Source: Chitinophaga polysaccharea (GTDB taxonomy: Bacteria > Bacteroidota > Bacteroidia > Chitinophagales > Chitinophagaceae). From it: a stretch of DNA of 64,000 nucleotides. Shown here in pieces: positions 16,591 to 25,727 of the stretch. Under the pieces are notes generated by a model. The model saw only the letters and a program-made list of their open reading frames with translations, was not told the DNA's origin and did no database searches. The stretch is taken from positions 418,197 to 482,196 of the forward strand of contig NZ_CABFVU010000005.1 of NCBI RefSeq assembly GCF_902150045.1, given 5' to 3'. A program made the translations under genes and the position numbers. The number at the start of each line of letters is the position of its first letter. The first letter of the stretch is position 1.

Positions 16591-18939
16591 TTATTCAGAT
16601 TGTAATGCCTTTACGGGATTCGCCCTCGCTGCTTTCGTACCCTGGTAGCTGATGGTGAGTAACGCAATGAGCGCTGTAAGTATGCCCGCTACTGCAAACA
16701 TCCACCATTGCAGCGATATGCGGTAATCGATACCGCGCAATGCTTCGCCCATGGCCAGCACGGCCAGCGGCACTGTGATCACAAAAGCAATGAACACCGG
16801 TTTCAGGAATTCCTTTGCCAGCATAAACCAGATCCTGCCCACACCGGCGCCCATAATTTTACGGATGCCGATCTCTTTGCTGCGCCGTTCCGCAAGATAA
16901 GCTGATAAGCCAAAAAGGCCCAGGCAGGAGATGAGGATAGCAATGCCGCTGGTCCAGTTGAGCATAAACCCACCGGAGCGCATACCGGTAAACATTTCCT
17001 GGTAGGCTTCTTTTACAAAGCTGAATTCAAAAGGAAATTCAGGGCTGTTCTTTTTAACAGCCGCTTCTATTTTTGCAAGGACTTTTTCCGGGTGCTCCGT
17101 TTTATGCAACCGCACAAAAATATGGTTCATGGATCCGGTGCCCATGTAAACCACCAGCGGGGCCGGCGTCCGGTAAGGGTTATTGGTCACAAAATCTTTT
17201 ACCACCCCGATGACAGGGTTGGAGCCAAGCAGGGTACCTACCACCGGTTCCTTCAATCCCATTTTCTTTACCGCCGCTTCATTCAACAGGCAGCCCAGGG
17301 AATCGCTGCCATAGTCTTCACTGAAATCCCGGCCTGCGGCCAGCTGCAGCCCCGCCGTTTCTACCCAGTTGTGTTTTACCCAGGTAATATTGACAGGGAA
17401 ATTCTGATCCGCGGTCTTCCCGGGCCAGTTTACACCATCTGTACTGCCATTGAAATGAAGCAGGTCGTCTGTACCGGCCGATACGCCTGCTATTTCAGGT
17501 ATGCGCAGCAGTTCTTCCCGCAGCAACTGATACTTGCCGGTCATTTCACCACGCAGCGGTATTTCCAGCAGGTCGTCCTGGTTATAACCTACCGGCCGGT
17601 TTTCACCATGCTGCAGCTGCCGGTAAATAACGATGGTGGAAATAATAAGAAAGATAGAGATGATAAACTGGAGCGTGACCAGGCTTTTGCGGAACAAGCC
17701 ATTACCGCGGTGGGCCGACACCGCTCCTTTCAGCACTTTCACCGGCTGGAAACTGCTGAGAAAAAATGCAGGATAGCTGCCGGCTACCAGGCTGGTTAAC
17801 AAGACCAGCAGGAGTATCCCCGCCCACATTCCCGGGTGCAGGAAGTTAAGGTGCAGGCTTTTGCCGGATATGCTGTTCAACCCCGGCAATACCAGTTTTA
17901 CGATCAGCAATGCCAGCAGCAGCGCTCCAAAGGTGGTGATCATCGCTTCAACCAGGAACTGGAAAATAATCGTGGTACGGGAAGCGCCCATCGCTTTCCT
18001 TACGCCTACTTCCTTTGCACGCCGCTCTGCACGGGCGGTGGAAAGGTTCATAAAATTGATACAGGCAATGAGCAAAATAAAGAAGCCAATAGTGCCCAGG
18101 AGCATTATCATTTCTATACGGCCCCCGCTGGGCCGGCCGTTCTTAAACCCGCTATGAAGGCGCAGCGAGGTAAACGGGTAGGCGAACAGGTAACTGGTGG
18201 TATCCGCAGCGGTAGTCTGCATGGCCTTGCGCAGTTTTTTATTGAATGCTTCCAGGTCACTTCCGGGCTGCAGCAGTATATAGTTACCGATGCGGTAATT
18301 ATCCCACCGGTCAATCCAGTCGGCGTTCTCCAGTTCATAAAGGCGGAAGGGGAGCACTGCATCAAATTTAACCGAACTGTTGTAGGGCGCATCACGGATC
18401 ACTGCTGCCACCCGGAGGTTATGCTGGTTATTATGCCTGATAATCTGTCCAATGGGATCTTTGTTGCCATACAATCTTTTGGCGGCGCTTTCCGAAAGTA
18501 TGATGGCGCCGGGGTCACGGAGGGCGGCCACCGGATCGCCGGTAACAGCCGGGAAGGTGAAGATGTTAAAGTAATCCGGATCGGCATACATGTTTTGCTG
18601 GTAAATACTTTTTTGCCCGGTGCTGAGCAGTTGCTGCCCGCTGTAAACCTGGCGGGAGCTGTATTTTATCTCAGGAAAATCGTGCTGTAGTTTTGCCGCC
18701 AGCGGGGCGGGAGTGGCATCGCCGGTAAACCACCTGCCATCGTGATACTGGTTAGTCATCACCATATAAATACCGGACCGGTGCTGGTGGAAGGAATCAT
18801 AAGTGAATTCCTCATGGAGCCATAACAGGATAATAATACCTGTGGCCAAACCGATGGAAAGACCACCTATATTGATAAGAGAGGAACGTTTGTTTTTAAG
18901 GAGATTTCTCCAGCCGTGCCTCCAGTAATTTTTAAACAT
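16591..18939 (-). CDS. FtsX-like ABC transporter permease
   Basis: The 782-residue product starts MFKNYWRHGWRNLLKNKRSS, with TM1 at about 21-41 and a MacB-type periplasmic domain. It then has two sets of three membrane helices (about 280-430 and 665-770), each preceded by the conserved RAKEVGVRKAMGAS or RSKEIGIRKIMGAG motif. This duplicated FtsX architecture is the usual one for Bacteroidota permeases of this group. It needs an ATPase, which is not encoded nearby. It converges with the receiver gene, whose stop lies 6 bp away. Confidence 0.92.
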   Translation of the reverse strand: MFKNYWRHGWRNLLKNKRSSLINIGGLSIGLATGIIILLWLHEEFTYDSFHQHRSGIYMVMTNQYHDGRWFTGDATPAPLAAKLQHDFPEIKYSSRQVYSGQQLLSTGQKSIYQQNMYADPDYFNIFTFPAVTGDPVAALRDPGAIILSESAAKRLYGNKDPIGQIIRHNNQHNLRVAAVIRDAPYNSSVKFDAVLPFRLYELENADWIDRWDNYRIGNYILLQPGSDLEAFNKKLRKAMQTTAADTTSYLFAYPFTSLRLHSGFKNGRPSGGRIEMIMLLGTIGFFILLIACINFMNLSTARAERRAKEVGVRKAMGASRTTIIFQFLVEAMITTFGALLLALLIVKLVLPGLNSISGKSLHLNFLHPGMWAGILLLVLLTSLVAGSYPAFFLSSFQPVKVLKGAVSAHRGNGLFRKSLVTLQFIISIFLIISTIVIYRQLQHGENRPVGYNQDDLLEIPLRGEMTGKYQLLREELLRIPEIAGVSAGTDDLLHFNGSTDGVNWPGKTADQNFPVNITWVKHNWVETAGLQLAAGRDFSEDYGSDSLGCLLNEAAVKKMGLKEPVVGTLLGSNPVIGVVKDFVTNNPYRTPAPLVVYMGTGSMNHIFVRLHKTEHPEKVLAKIEAAVKKNSPEFPFEFSFVKEAYQEMFTGMRSGGFMLNWTSGIAILISCLGLFGLSAYLAERRSKEIGIRKIMGAGVGRIWFMLAKEFLKPVFIAFVITVPLAVLAMGEALRGIDYRISLQWWMFAVAGILTALIALLTISYQGTKAARANPVKALQSE

Positions 18940-19029
18940 AGCGATAGTTTTTGGGAGCTATATAAAAATAACCAGGGCACGGACGGTTTTATTTATAATG
19001 TGACAGAAAGTACATTTACTGTGATGAAA

Positions 19030-21510
19030 TCATCCTTTTAACTGTTTCCACCCCGTCATGATAAATCCTGTCGCCACCAGCACCAGTAATAAGACGGAAG
19101 AAACCGCGGAGATCTTTCTTCCCAGGAAAAAGGTGGCCGGCTCAAAACGGAACACGATCTCATGTTTTCCGGCAGGTATAACCAGCCCCCGCAGGGCATA
19201 GTTCACCCGGAGGATGGGTGTTTCTTTCCCGTCGATAAAGGCTTTCCAGCCGGCGGGGTAGTAAATGTCGGAGAACACGCCTAACCCCGCGCCGGTATTT
19301 ACGGCGGTAAACTTCAGCTCATTGAGGCCATACCTGTTAAGCGTGATACGCGCATTACTATCGGCCGCAGGTGTAAAGGCGCCAACCGTTTGCTGAAAGC
19401 GCCGGTCAATGACCACGGTATCGGCCGGGTTAAAATGATCCAGTGCCTTCATTTCCGAATTGGCATCCGGCGCCCATTGAATGGCTTTTACAAACCAGGC
19501 GTTTCCCAGGGCGCCGGGGTTGCGCTGCGCCACCGGTTGCCCGCTTTGCCTATCAGGTACAATAAAGTAGCGGGTGTTCAGCATATTGAGCACGGCCATA
19601 TTGTTTTTGGTGAGCTGGTGCTCAATCAGGTCTTCATAGATCCAGAGCTTGGCGGGGCTCTGACCGCCCACCGATTTATGAAAGTAGCTGGTGTTGGCAT
19701 CAAGAAATGGATTGGTGGTAACATTGAGCACCCGGTAATAAGGATCTTTGTCGCGCAATATCATTTCATCCGCAGGAGAAGGAGCTATATAATTTTCAAG
19801 GTTGGATGCTTCCATGAAGCTGTCTTCATTCAAATAACTTTTATCTACCTGGAACAGGTCAAACAATACTGCGAGCGCAATGATGCCCATGGCGTACCCC
19901 GGTTTTAATTTTTCTTTCAGGAAGAACCAGAGTGCAGCAAAGCCAATAAGAATAAAGACCAGCGCCCGGATGCCATCTGCCCGCAAAATGCTGCTGCGGT
20001 CCTGTTTGAGGGCATTCAGCAACCTTGCTGCCGGTATTTCGCCACCCAGCATTTGTGTGTAGCGGGCCAGGAAGTTACTATCGCCGGGGCCGTTGAAGGC
20101 ATATACCATACTGCCGCCAATGGCCAGCAGCAGCACCAGGCCGCCGGTTACATACAGCGCCATGCGGAGGTGCTGTTGTAGCCAGGCTTTTGTCTGCTTA
20201 CCGGATAACAATTCCTGTAAGGCCCAGCAGGCGAGGATCACCATGGTTACCTGTGGTATTACCAGGGCCATGGTAGGCGCCCGGAATTTGCTGTATAAGG
20301 GAAGATGATAGAAGAGGAAGTTATTCAGCCCCGGGAAATTTGAGCCCCAGCTGAGCACCACGCCAATGAGCGTAGCGGCTACCAGCCACCATTTATGCCA
20401 GCTGTTCACAATGAACAGGCCCAGTACAAACAGGAAGCAGATAACAGCTCCAAGGTAAACGGGGCCGCCGGTAAAAGGCTGCCCGCCCCAGTACAATTGC
20501 CAGAAGGGGCGCTGTACAGCTTCGGCTGCTTTTTCAGGCGGTACGCCTATATCTGTGAGGGTTTGATAAACATGCGAACCGACAGAGAGTTTTTCACTGG
20601 TAGATCCTCCCACCAGGTGGGGCAGCAACAGGGTAAATGTTTCGCCCTTGCCATAACTCCACTGGAATGCATAATTAATATCGAGGCCACCGGATTTTTT
20701 TGCCAGCTTGCCGGGTTGGTCGTTGGTTAATTCCGACTGGCTCCCGCGGATGGTATAGCTGGTATACTCCTTCATGATAAGCAGGTTGTCCATTGCAGGG
20801 AGTATAGCCAGGATGCCTGCCACCACTAAAATTGCACTCGCTTTAAAAAAGGCAGGCAGCTGTTTTTCACGAAAGGCCTGTATGCCTGCCGCCACGGCCA
20901 GGCACAAAGCGATGATGCCGGTATAGTAAGTGATCTGCGGGTGATTGTTATAGATCTGCAAGGCTGCGGCCAGGGCAGTAAGGCATCCGCCGGCCAGGTA
21001 CTGCTTTCGGTAAGTGAGGATAAGGCCGCCCAGTATGGGCGCCATATAGGCCATGCTCATTACCTTGGTAATATGCCCCGCATCAATACTGGTGATGGTG
21101 AATGTGGCAAATCCATAGGCAACGGCGCCGGTTATTCGTATCCACCAGGAGAAGTTGAGCACGCAAAGGAATACATACATCCCCATCATCAGTACAAAAA
21201 ACATATCCACCGGGTTGGGGAGGTATAGGGCAAACGCCCGGTTCAGCCAACCAATTTTATTCACAGAAGGGCCCGTGTAAATGACATAGGTAGGCATACC
21301 GCCAAACATGCTGTTGGTCCAGAGGGGAATATCGCCGGTTGCAGCGTAGTAATCTCCTGCTTCTTTTTGCATGCCTTTGTAGTGAACCATGTCTGATTGC
21401 AACAATTGTTTGCCCTCCAGTACAGGGCTGCAAAATGCAAATGCCAGGGCCACAAACAGCAACAATGCACCAAGGTGTGGAATTAAAGCGCTAATTCGTA
21501 CTGATTTCAT
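19030..21510 (-). CDS. YfhO-family multi-spanning membrane protein
   Basis: The 826-residue product has about 12 hydrophobic helices in the first two thirds and a C-terminal beta-rich domain (VIPAGKHEIVFRFEP) ending in a last membrane helix. The opening SPVLEGKQLLQSDMVHYKGMQKE with a downstream WTNSMFGGMPTY is characteristic of the YfhO family. These proteins resemble GT-C glycosyltransferases and are thought to glycosylate surface polymers or lipids, known for the Bacillus member. The role in Bacteroidota is not established. The gene is single and divergent from cysE. Confidence 0.85.
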   Translation of the reverse strand: MKSVRISALIPHLGALLLFVALAFAFCSPVLEGKQLLQSDMVHYKGMQKEAGDYYAATGDIPLWTNSMFGGMPTYVIYTGPSVNKIGWLNRAFALYLPNPVDMFFVLMMGMYVFLCVLNFSWWIRITGAVAYGFATFTITSIDAGHITKVMSMAYMAPILGGLILTYRKQYLAGGCLTALAAALQIYNNHPQITYYTGIIALCLAVAAGIQAFREKQLPAFFKASAILVVAGILAILPAMDNLLIMKEYTSYTIRGSQSELTNDQPGKLAKKSGGLDINYAFQWSYGKGETFTLLLPHLVGGSTSEKLSVGSHVYQTLTDIGVPPEKAAEAVQRPFWQLYWGGQPFTGGPVYLGAVICFLFVLGLFIVNSWHKWWLVAATLIGVVLSWGSNFPGLNNFLFYHLPLYSKFRAPTMALVIPQVTMVILACWALQELLSGKQTKAWLQQHLRMALYVTGGLVLLLAIGGSMVYAFNGPGDSNFLARYTQMLGGEIPAARLLNALKQDRSSILRADGIRALVFILIGFAALWFFLKEKLKPGYAMGIIALAVLFDLFQVDKSYLNEDSFMEASNLENYIAPSPADEMILRDKDPYYRVLNVTTNPFLDANTSYFHKSVGGQSPAKLWIYEDLIEHQLTKNNMAVLNMLNTRYFIVPDRQSGQPVAQRNPGALGNAWFVKAIQWAPDANSEMKALDHFNPADTVVIDRRFQQTVGAFTPAADSNARITLNRYGLNELKFTAVNTGAGLGVFSDIYYPAGWKAFIDGKETPILRVNYALRGLVIPAGKHEIVFRFEPATFFLGRKISAVSSVLLLVLVATGFIMTGWKQLKG

Positions 21511-21571
21511 AATTAACTGGTTTTCATTAGTGTTGTAAAGATTGATTAATGTAAGTAAACAACCTTTTTAC

Positions 21572-21604
21572 GCCTTTACTTAAAGTTTTACTTTAAGTAA
21601 AGGC
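21572..21604. repeat. Perfect 14-bp inverted repeat in the yfhO-cysE divergent region
   Basis: GCCTTTACTTAAAG (21572-21585) and CTTTAAGTAAAGGC (21591-21604) are perfect inverted copies around TTTTA. No T tract follows on either strand, so it is not an obvious terminator. Further AAGTAAA-like words occur just upstream (21552-21559). Confidence 0.7.
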
Positions 21605-21711
21605 CGGTGCACCACCAATAGCCGGCAGGAGGCTGATGAAAGTAAAAAATGTTCTTCCCATAAAAATGTGTGAGGCGCAAAACTACAATTATCTTCCTTC
21701 AAAATATTACC

Positions 21712-21726
21712 CTACTAATTTAGTAG
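21712..21726. promoter_or_regulatory. Palindromic operator candidate upstream of cysE
   Basis: CTACTAATTTAGTAG is a perfect 7-1-7 palindrome, 37 bp upstream of the serine acetyltransferase ATG. Size, symmetry and AT-richness suit a dimeric repressor of Rrf2 or similar type. No regulator gene is adjacent. Confidence 0.4.
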
Positions 21727-21763
21727 ATTATTCATATCTTACCGGTAAATCCCACAACTGTAT

Positions 21764-22579
21764 ATGGATACCAGGCATACCCAATCATTAATCAGTTTGC
21801 TCCGTAAAACGCATCATGCGGAATGGGAGGCTACCCCGGCGGCACAGGATGCCATCGCCTGGCTGAACGACCTGGTTGGTTTTTTATTCCCGGGCAATCA
21901 TCTCCCCAAACAAACCTCCTATGAAGGCATCTTAAAAAAGAACCAGATAGACCTGGAGAACATCCTGCTAAGTTACCTTGACCCACGGGAGGTACCTATA
22001 GAAGAAATTGTAAATGACTTCTATAACTCGCTGGGAACCATTTATCAGCATCTTCGCCAGGACGCAGCAAAAATACATGAATACGACCCGGCGGCCACCA
22101 GTGTGAACGAGGTGATCGTGTCTTACCCGGGGTTTTATGCCATCACGGTTTACCGCATCGCCAACCGGCTCACCCGCCTGAATGTACCGGTACTGCCGCG
22201 TATCATCAGCGAATACGCGCATGGCAAAACCGGGATCGATATTCATCCCAACGCCACCATTCATGTACCTTTTATTATAGACCACGGCACAGGCATCGTA
22301 ATAGGCGCTACCAGCATCATTGGCTCCAATGTAGTGATCTACCAGGGCGTAACACTGGGCGCGCTGCATGTGACCAAGGAGCTGTCGGATGTAAAAAGAC
22401 ATCCTACGGTAGAAGACAATGTGATCATCTACGCCCGTAGCACCATCCTGGGTGGCAACACAGTGATCGGGCAGGGCAGCATCATTGGCGGCAGCGTTTT
22501 TATCACGAAAAGCGTTCCCCCGTACTCGCAGGTGTTTAACACCCACCAGGTGAGGATCACCACCAAAACCAGCGTATAA
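21764..22579 (+). CDS. cysE: Serine O-acetyltransferase
   Basis: The 271-residue product has an N-terminal helical domain and a C-terminal left-handed beta-helix of hexapeptide repeats (about residues 160-262), with the IDIHPNATI, IDHGTGIVIGATSIIGSNV and YQGVTLGA motifs of serine acetyltransferases. It makes O-acetylserine from serine and acetyl-CoA, the first step of cysteine synthesis. It is the longer EpsC-like form with an extended helical part. A palindromic operator candidate lies upstream. A TonB-dependent receptor follows 93 bp downstream. Confidence 0.9.
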   Translation: MDTRHTQSLISLLRKTHHAEWEATPAAQDAIAWLNDLVGFLFPGNHLPKQTSYEGILKKNQIDLENILLSYLDPREVPIEEIVNDFYNSLGTIYQHLRQDAAKIHEYDPAATSVNEVIVSYPGFYAITVYRIANRLTRLNVPVLPRIISEYAHGKTGIDIHPNATIHVPFIIDHGTGIVIGATSIIGSNVVIYQGVTLGALHVTKELSDVKRHPTVEDNVIIYARSTILGGNTVIGQGSIIGGSVFITKSVPPYSQVFNTHQVRITTKTSV

Positions 22580-22672
22580 CGGTTCCCCACAAATCCCCGC
22601 GGCATTCGCAGAAATATTTATATCTTAAGCTGGAAGAAGACCGCCGGCTGTGGCGGAAAAAGACTTACCGAC

Positions 22673-24727
22673 ATGCGAATGAGCGTTTTGCCTCCGGGCA
22701 TTGTATTAACCATGCTATCCTTTTCCGGGCTAAAGGCCCAGGATACCCTGCAACAGCTGCCGGAGGTAGTGGTGCAGTCCTATTACTCAAAAGCCTCGCT
22801 GCAGCGTGTACCCACCGCCGTGAGTATCCTGTCGCCCGCCGATATGCAGCTTCAGCAAGGCGCCTCCCTGCTGCCGGCCATAAATACGGTGCCGGGTATA
22901 CGAATGGAGGAAAGATCGCCCGGCAGTTATCGTTTATCCATCAGGGGTAGTTTGCTCCGTTCTCCTTTTGGCATCCGGAATATTAAAGTTTATGCAGATG
23001 ATATCCCGCTTACGGATGCAGGAGGTAATACTTATCTCAACCTGGCAGACGCAGATGCAGTAACCCGCGTGGAAATACTGAAAGGCCCTGATGGCAGCCT
23101 CTTTGGGGCCAACTCCGGTGGCGTGGTGCGGCTCGATCTTTTCCCCGCCGCGGCAGACACGCCACACCTGCAGCTGAACCTGCAGGGAGGCAGCTATGGC
23201 CTGTTCCATGGCAGCGTAGCCTGGCAGCGGCAGTTTGGCAACTACCAGGTACAGGTGTTCCAGGGCTACCAGCGGGCAGACGGCTACCGGGAAAATACCG
23301 CCATGAAACGCTCTTATACCCAAACAGCCCAGCGCTGGGAATACAAACCCGGCTACACCCTCAAGCTGCTGGCGTTTTATTCTGACCTCGCGTACCGCAC
23401 ACCGGGAGGGCTCACCCTGGCGCAAAGCGAAGCCAATCCACGCGCGGCCAGGCCCGGCACACCGGCTACTCCCGGCGCAGTGGCGCAAAAGGCAGGCATC
23501 TATAACCGCACCTTCCAGGGAGGGCTCATCCACGAAGCGCAGTTCACACCACGCCTGCAACATGTGCTGTCGGTGTTCGGGGCTACCACTCATTTCGAAA
23601 ATCCCTTTATCACCAACTACGAAGCCCGGGATGAAAATACCGCCGGCTTCCGCACCTACCTGCAATGGACCAACGATCCGCAACGTAATTCCATCTTCCA
23701 GTGGAAATGGCTGAACGGCGCAGAATGGCAGCAAACCACTACCGATGTCATTAATTATGGTAACAGGCAGGGCAAACGCGATACAATGATCGCCGCCGAT
23801 AAACTGAAAGCCAGCCAGTATTTTTTCTTTACCCGCTTCCAGGCCAATGTAAATGCCTTTACATTCGAGGCGGCGGCCAGTTTAAATTATTATGGCTACG
23901 GCTACAACAGCAACGGCCACACGAAAATAAATTTCACGCCCCAGCTGATGCCGCGCTTCTCGCTGTCGTACCTGTTTACGCCACAGGTATCAGGCCGGGT
24001 TACGGTAAGCCGGGGATATTCCCCGCCGGCCACCGCGGAAGTTCGTGCATCCGATAACGTGATCAACACCGCCCTGCAACCGGAAACCGGCTGGAACTAT
24101 GAAGCCGGCATACGGGCAGGCACCCGCAACCACCGCGCTATGCTGGACGCGGCGTTCTTTTATTATAAGATGCAGAACGCTATTGTGCTCCGGCAGCACG
24201 ACAGCGGCGAGGAGTATTTCATCAACGCCGGCGGCGTTAAGCAAAAAGGTATAGAAGTACAGGGCATGTGGTGGCTGATGAAGCCGTCGCGCCGCGGCGT
24301 ATTACGCGGTATTAAATGGCAGGAAGGGTATACGCTGAGCGACTTCCGGTTCAGCCATTACCAAAGCGCCGATGGAAAAGACTATTCCGGCAATGCCCTC
24401 ACCGGCGTGCCGCAGCATGTACTGGTAAGCAGTTTACTATGGCAGTTCCCCGCGGCAGTATCCCTATACGCGCAACATACTTTTACCAGCAGCATCCCGC
24501 TGAACGATGCCAGCACCGCCTTTGCCGGCGCCTATCATTTGCTGCAGGCCAATGTGAGCTGGAAACTACCGCTGCGTTCCCGCTGCAATATCAGCATACG
24601 TGCCGGGGCAGATAACCTGCTGAATGTAAACTACAGCCTGGGCAACGATCTCAATGCCTTTGGCGGACGCTATTACAATCCCGCGCCAAAACGGAATTAT
24701 TTTGGCGGCATCAGCATGCAGCTGTAA
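22673..24727 (+). CDS. TonB-dependent outer-membrane receptor
   Basis: The 684-residue product has a signal peptide (residues 1-22, cut near GLKAQD), a plug domain beginning LPEVVVQSYYSKASLQRVPTAVS, a plug strand VTRVEILKGPDGSLFGANSGGVVRL, and a 22-strand barrel ending NYFGGISMQL with a C-terminal Leu after aromatic-alternating residues. No carboxypeptidase-like or STN extension is present, and there is no SusD partner, so it is a classic TonB receptor rather than a SusC. The position after cysE suggests uptake linked to sulfur or metal supply (inference only). Confidence 0.9.
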   Translation: MRMSVLPPGIVLTMLSFSGLKAQDTLQQLPEVVVQSYYSKASLQRVPTAVSILSPADMQLQQGASLLPAINTVPGIRMEERSPGSYRLSIRGSLLRSPFGIRNIKVYADDIPLTDAGGNTYLNLADADAVTRVEILKGPDGSLFGANSGGVVRLDLFPAAADTPHLQLNLQGGSYGLFHGSVAWQRQFGNYQVQVFQGYQRADGYRENTAMKRSYTQTAQRWEYKPGYTLKLLAFYSDLAYRTPGGLTLAQSEANPRAARPGTPATPGAVAQKAGIYNRTFQGGLIHEAQFTPRLQHVLSVFGATTHFENPFITNYEARDENTAGFRTYLQWTNDPQRNSIFQWKWLNGAEWQQTTTDVINYGNRQGKRDTMIAADKLKASQYFFFTRFQANVNAFTFEAAASLNYYGYGYNSNGHTKINFTPQLMPRFSLSYLFTPQVSGRVTVSRGYSPPATAEVRASDNVINTALQPETGWNYEAGIRAGTRNHRAMLDAAFFYYKMQNAIVLRQHDSGEEYFINAGGVKQKGIEVQGMWWLMKPSRRGVLRGIKWQEGYTLSDFRFSHYQSADGKDYSGNALTGVPQHVLVSSLLWQFPAAVSLYAQHTFTSSIPLNDASTAFAGAYHLLQANVSWKLPLRSRCNISIRAGADNLLNVNYSLGNDLNAFGGRYYNPAPKRNYFGGISMQL

Positions 24728-24897
24728 TGATCCAACTATTCATGAATAATATTTTTTTGCAGTTGGGGAATATAATAGCCGTATTGTGCAGCTACATCCT
24801 CACGCAACAGGTACCACATTACAACGGCCCCGGTTTAAAATACGTACCAAAGCGGGGCCTGACATTAACATCTGCCCATTTAACAAAAGCGGCATAG
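24727..24897 (+). CDS. Possible small membrane peptide, start overlapping the receptor stop
   Basis: A 56-codon ORF starts at the ATG sharing its A with the receptor stop (TAATG) and ends at 24897. The peptide has a hydrophobic first half (MNNIFLQLGNIIAVLCSYIL) and a basic second half (KYVPKRGL). The overlap is typical of translational coupling, but the 3' half contains a GC hairpin (GGCCCCG 24823-24829 with CGGGGCC 24852-24858), which could instead be a transcript-end structure. This may be chance. Confidence 0.25.
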   Translation: MIQLFMNNIFLQLGNIIAVLCSYILTQQVPHYNGPGLKYVPKRGLTLTSAHLTKAA

Positions 24898-24930
24898 AAT
24901 TGTAATAAGTGGGTAAGCATTTACAAGAAG

Positions 24931-25725
24931 ATGAATTCTACCAACGGAAAATCGGATAAGCCGGTCATAACCGCAAAAATTGATGGCTTTTTTCTCCAGT
25001 TCTATAACATCGCCGTCTTTATTGCCCGCTTTTTCAGGGAGGCGTTCCGCCCCCCGATTGAATGGGGGGAGTTTGTACGCCAGTGTTACCAGGTGGGGTA
25101 TAAGTCGCTTGCCCTTGTTACGGTAACGGGGTTCATCACCGGTGTGGTGTTCACGGAACAGTCGCGCCCCACCTTATCAGAGTTCGGGGTTACGGCCTGG
25201 CTGCCGTCGCTGGTGGCCATTGCAGTAGTAAGAGCGCTGGCCCCGCTCATTGCCGCACTGATCTGCGCCGGTAAAGTAGGGTCCAGCATTGGCGCGGAAC
25301 TGGGCTCCATGAAGGTAACAGAACAGATCGATGCCATGGAGGTATCTGCCATTAACCCTTTCCGTTACCTGGTGGTTACCCGCGTTATTGCTATGACGGT
25401 TTGTCTGCCGCTGCTCATGTTCTACAATGCGCTCATTGGTTGCCTCGGCTCTTATTTCGATGTGCATGCGCATGAACAAACCAGCCTGGTATCATTTTTT
25501 GATAACGCCTTTGCACAGATCACTTTCCTGGATTATACCACCGCGCTTACCAAAGCTATCCTGTATGGATTTACCATTGGCATAGTAAGCTGTTACCAGG
25601 GCTTTAACGCCAGCCAGGGCACTACAGGAGTGGGTAAGGCAGCGAATGTATCGGTAATTGTATCCATGTTCCTCATATTTATAGAAGAAGTAATTATTGT
25701 TCACGTGTTTAATTCCATCCGCTAG
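24931..25725 (+). CDS. mlaE: MlaE-type ABC permease
   Basis: The 264-residue product has 5-6 membrane helices and the conserved MlaE-family stretch GKVGSSIGAELGSMKVTEQIDAMEV (about residues 112-137), near the cytoplasmic coupling helix that docks on the ATPase. The family forms the inner-membrane permease of MCE-type phospholipid transporters that keep outer-membrane lipid asymmetry. Its gene is followed after 2 bp by the ATPase and then the MCE protein, a normal Bacteroidota operon order E-F-D. Confidence 0.92.
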   Translation: MNSTNGKSDKPVITAKIDGFFLQFYNIAVFIARFFREAFRPPIEWGEFVRQCYQVGYKSLALVTVTGFITGVVFTEQSRPTLSEFGVTAWLPSLVAIAVVRALAPLIAALICAGKVGSSIGAELGSMKVTEQIDAMEVSAINPFRYLVVTRVIAMTVCLPLLMFYNALIGCLGSYFDVHAHEQTSLVSFFDNAFAQITFLDYTTALTKAILYGFTIGIVSCYQGFNASQGTTGVGKAANVSVIVSMFLIFIEEVIIVHVFNSIR

Positions 25726-25727
25726 TC

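Noticed and set aside
24823..24858. GGCCCCG/CGGGGCC hairpin as terminator between the TonB receptor and mlaE
   Set aside because: The 22-nt loop is large and no T tract follows; not listed as a terminator.
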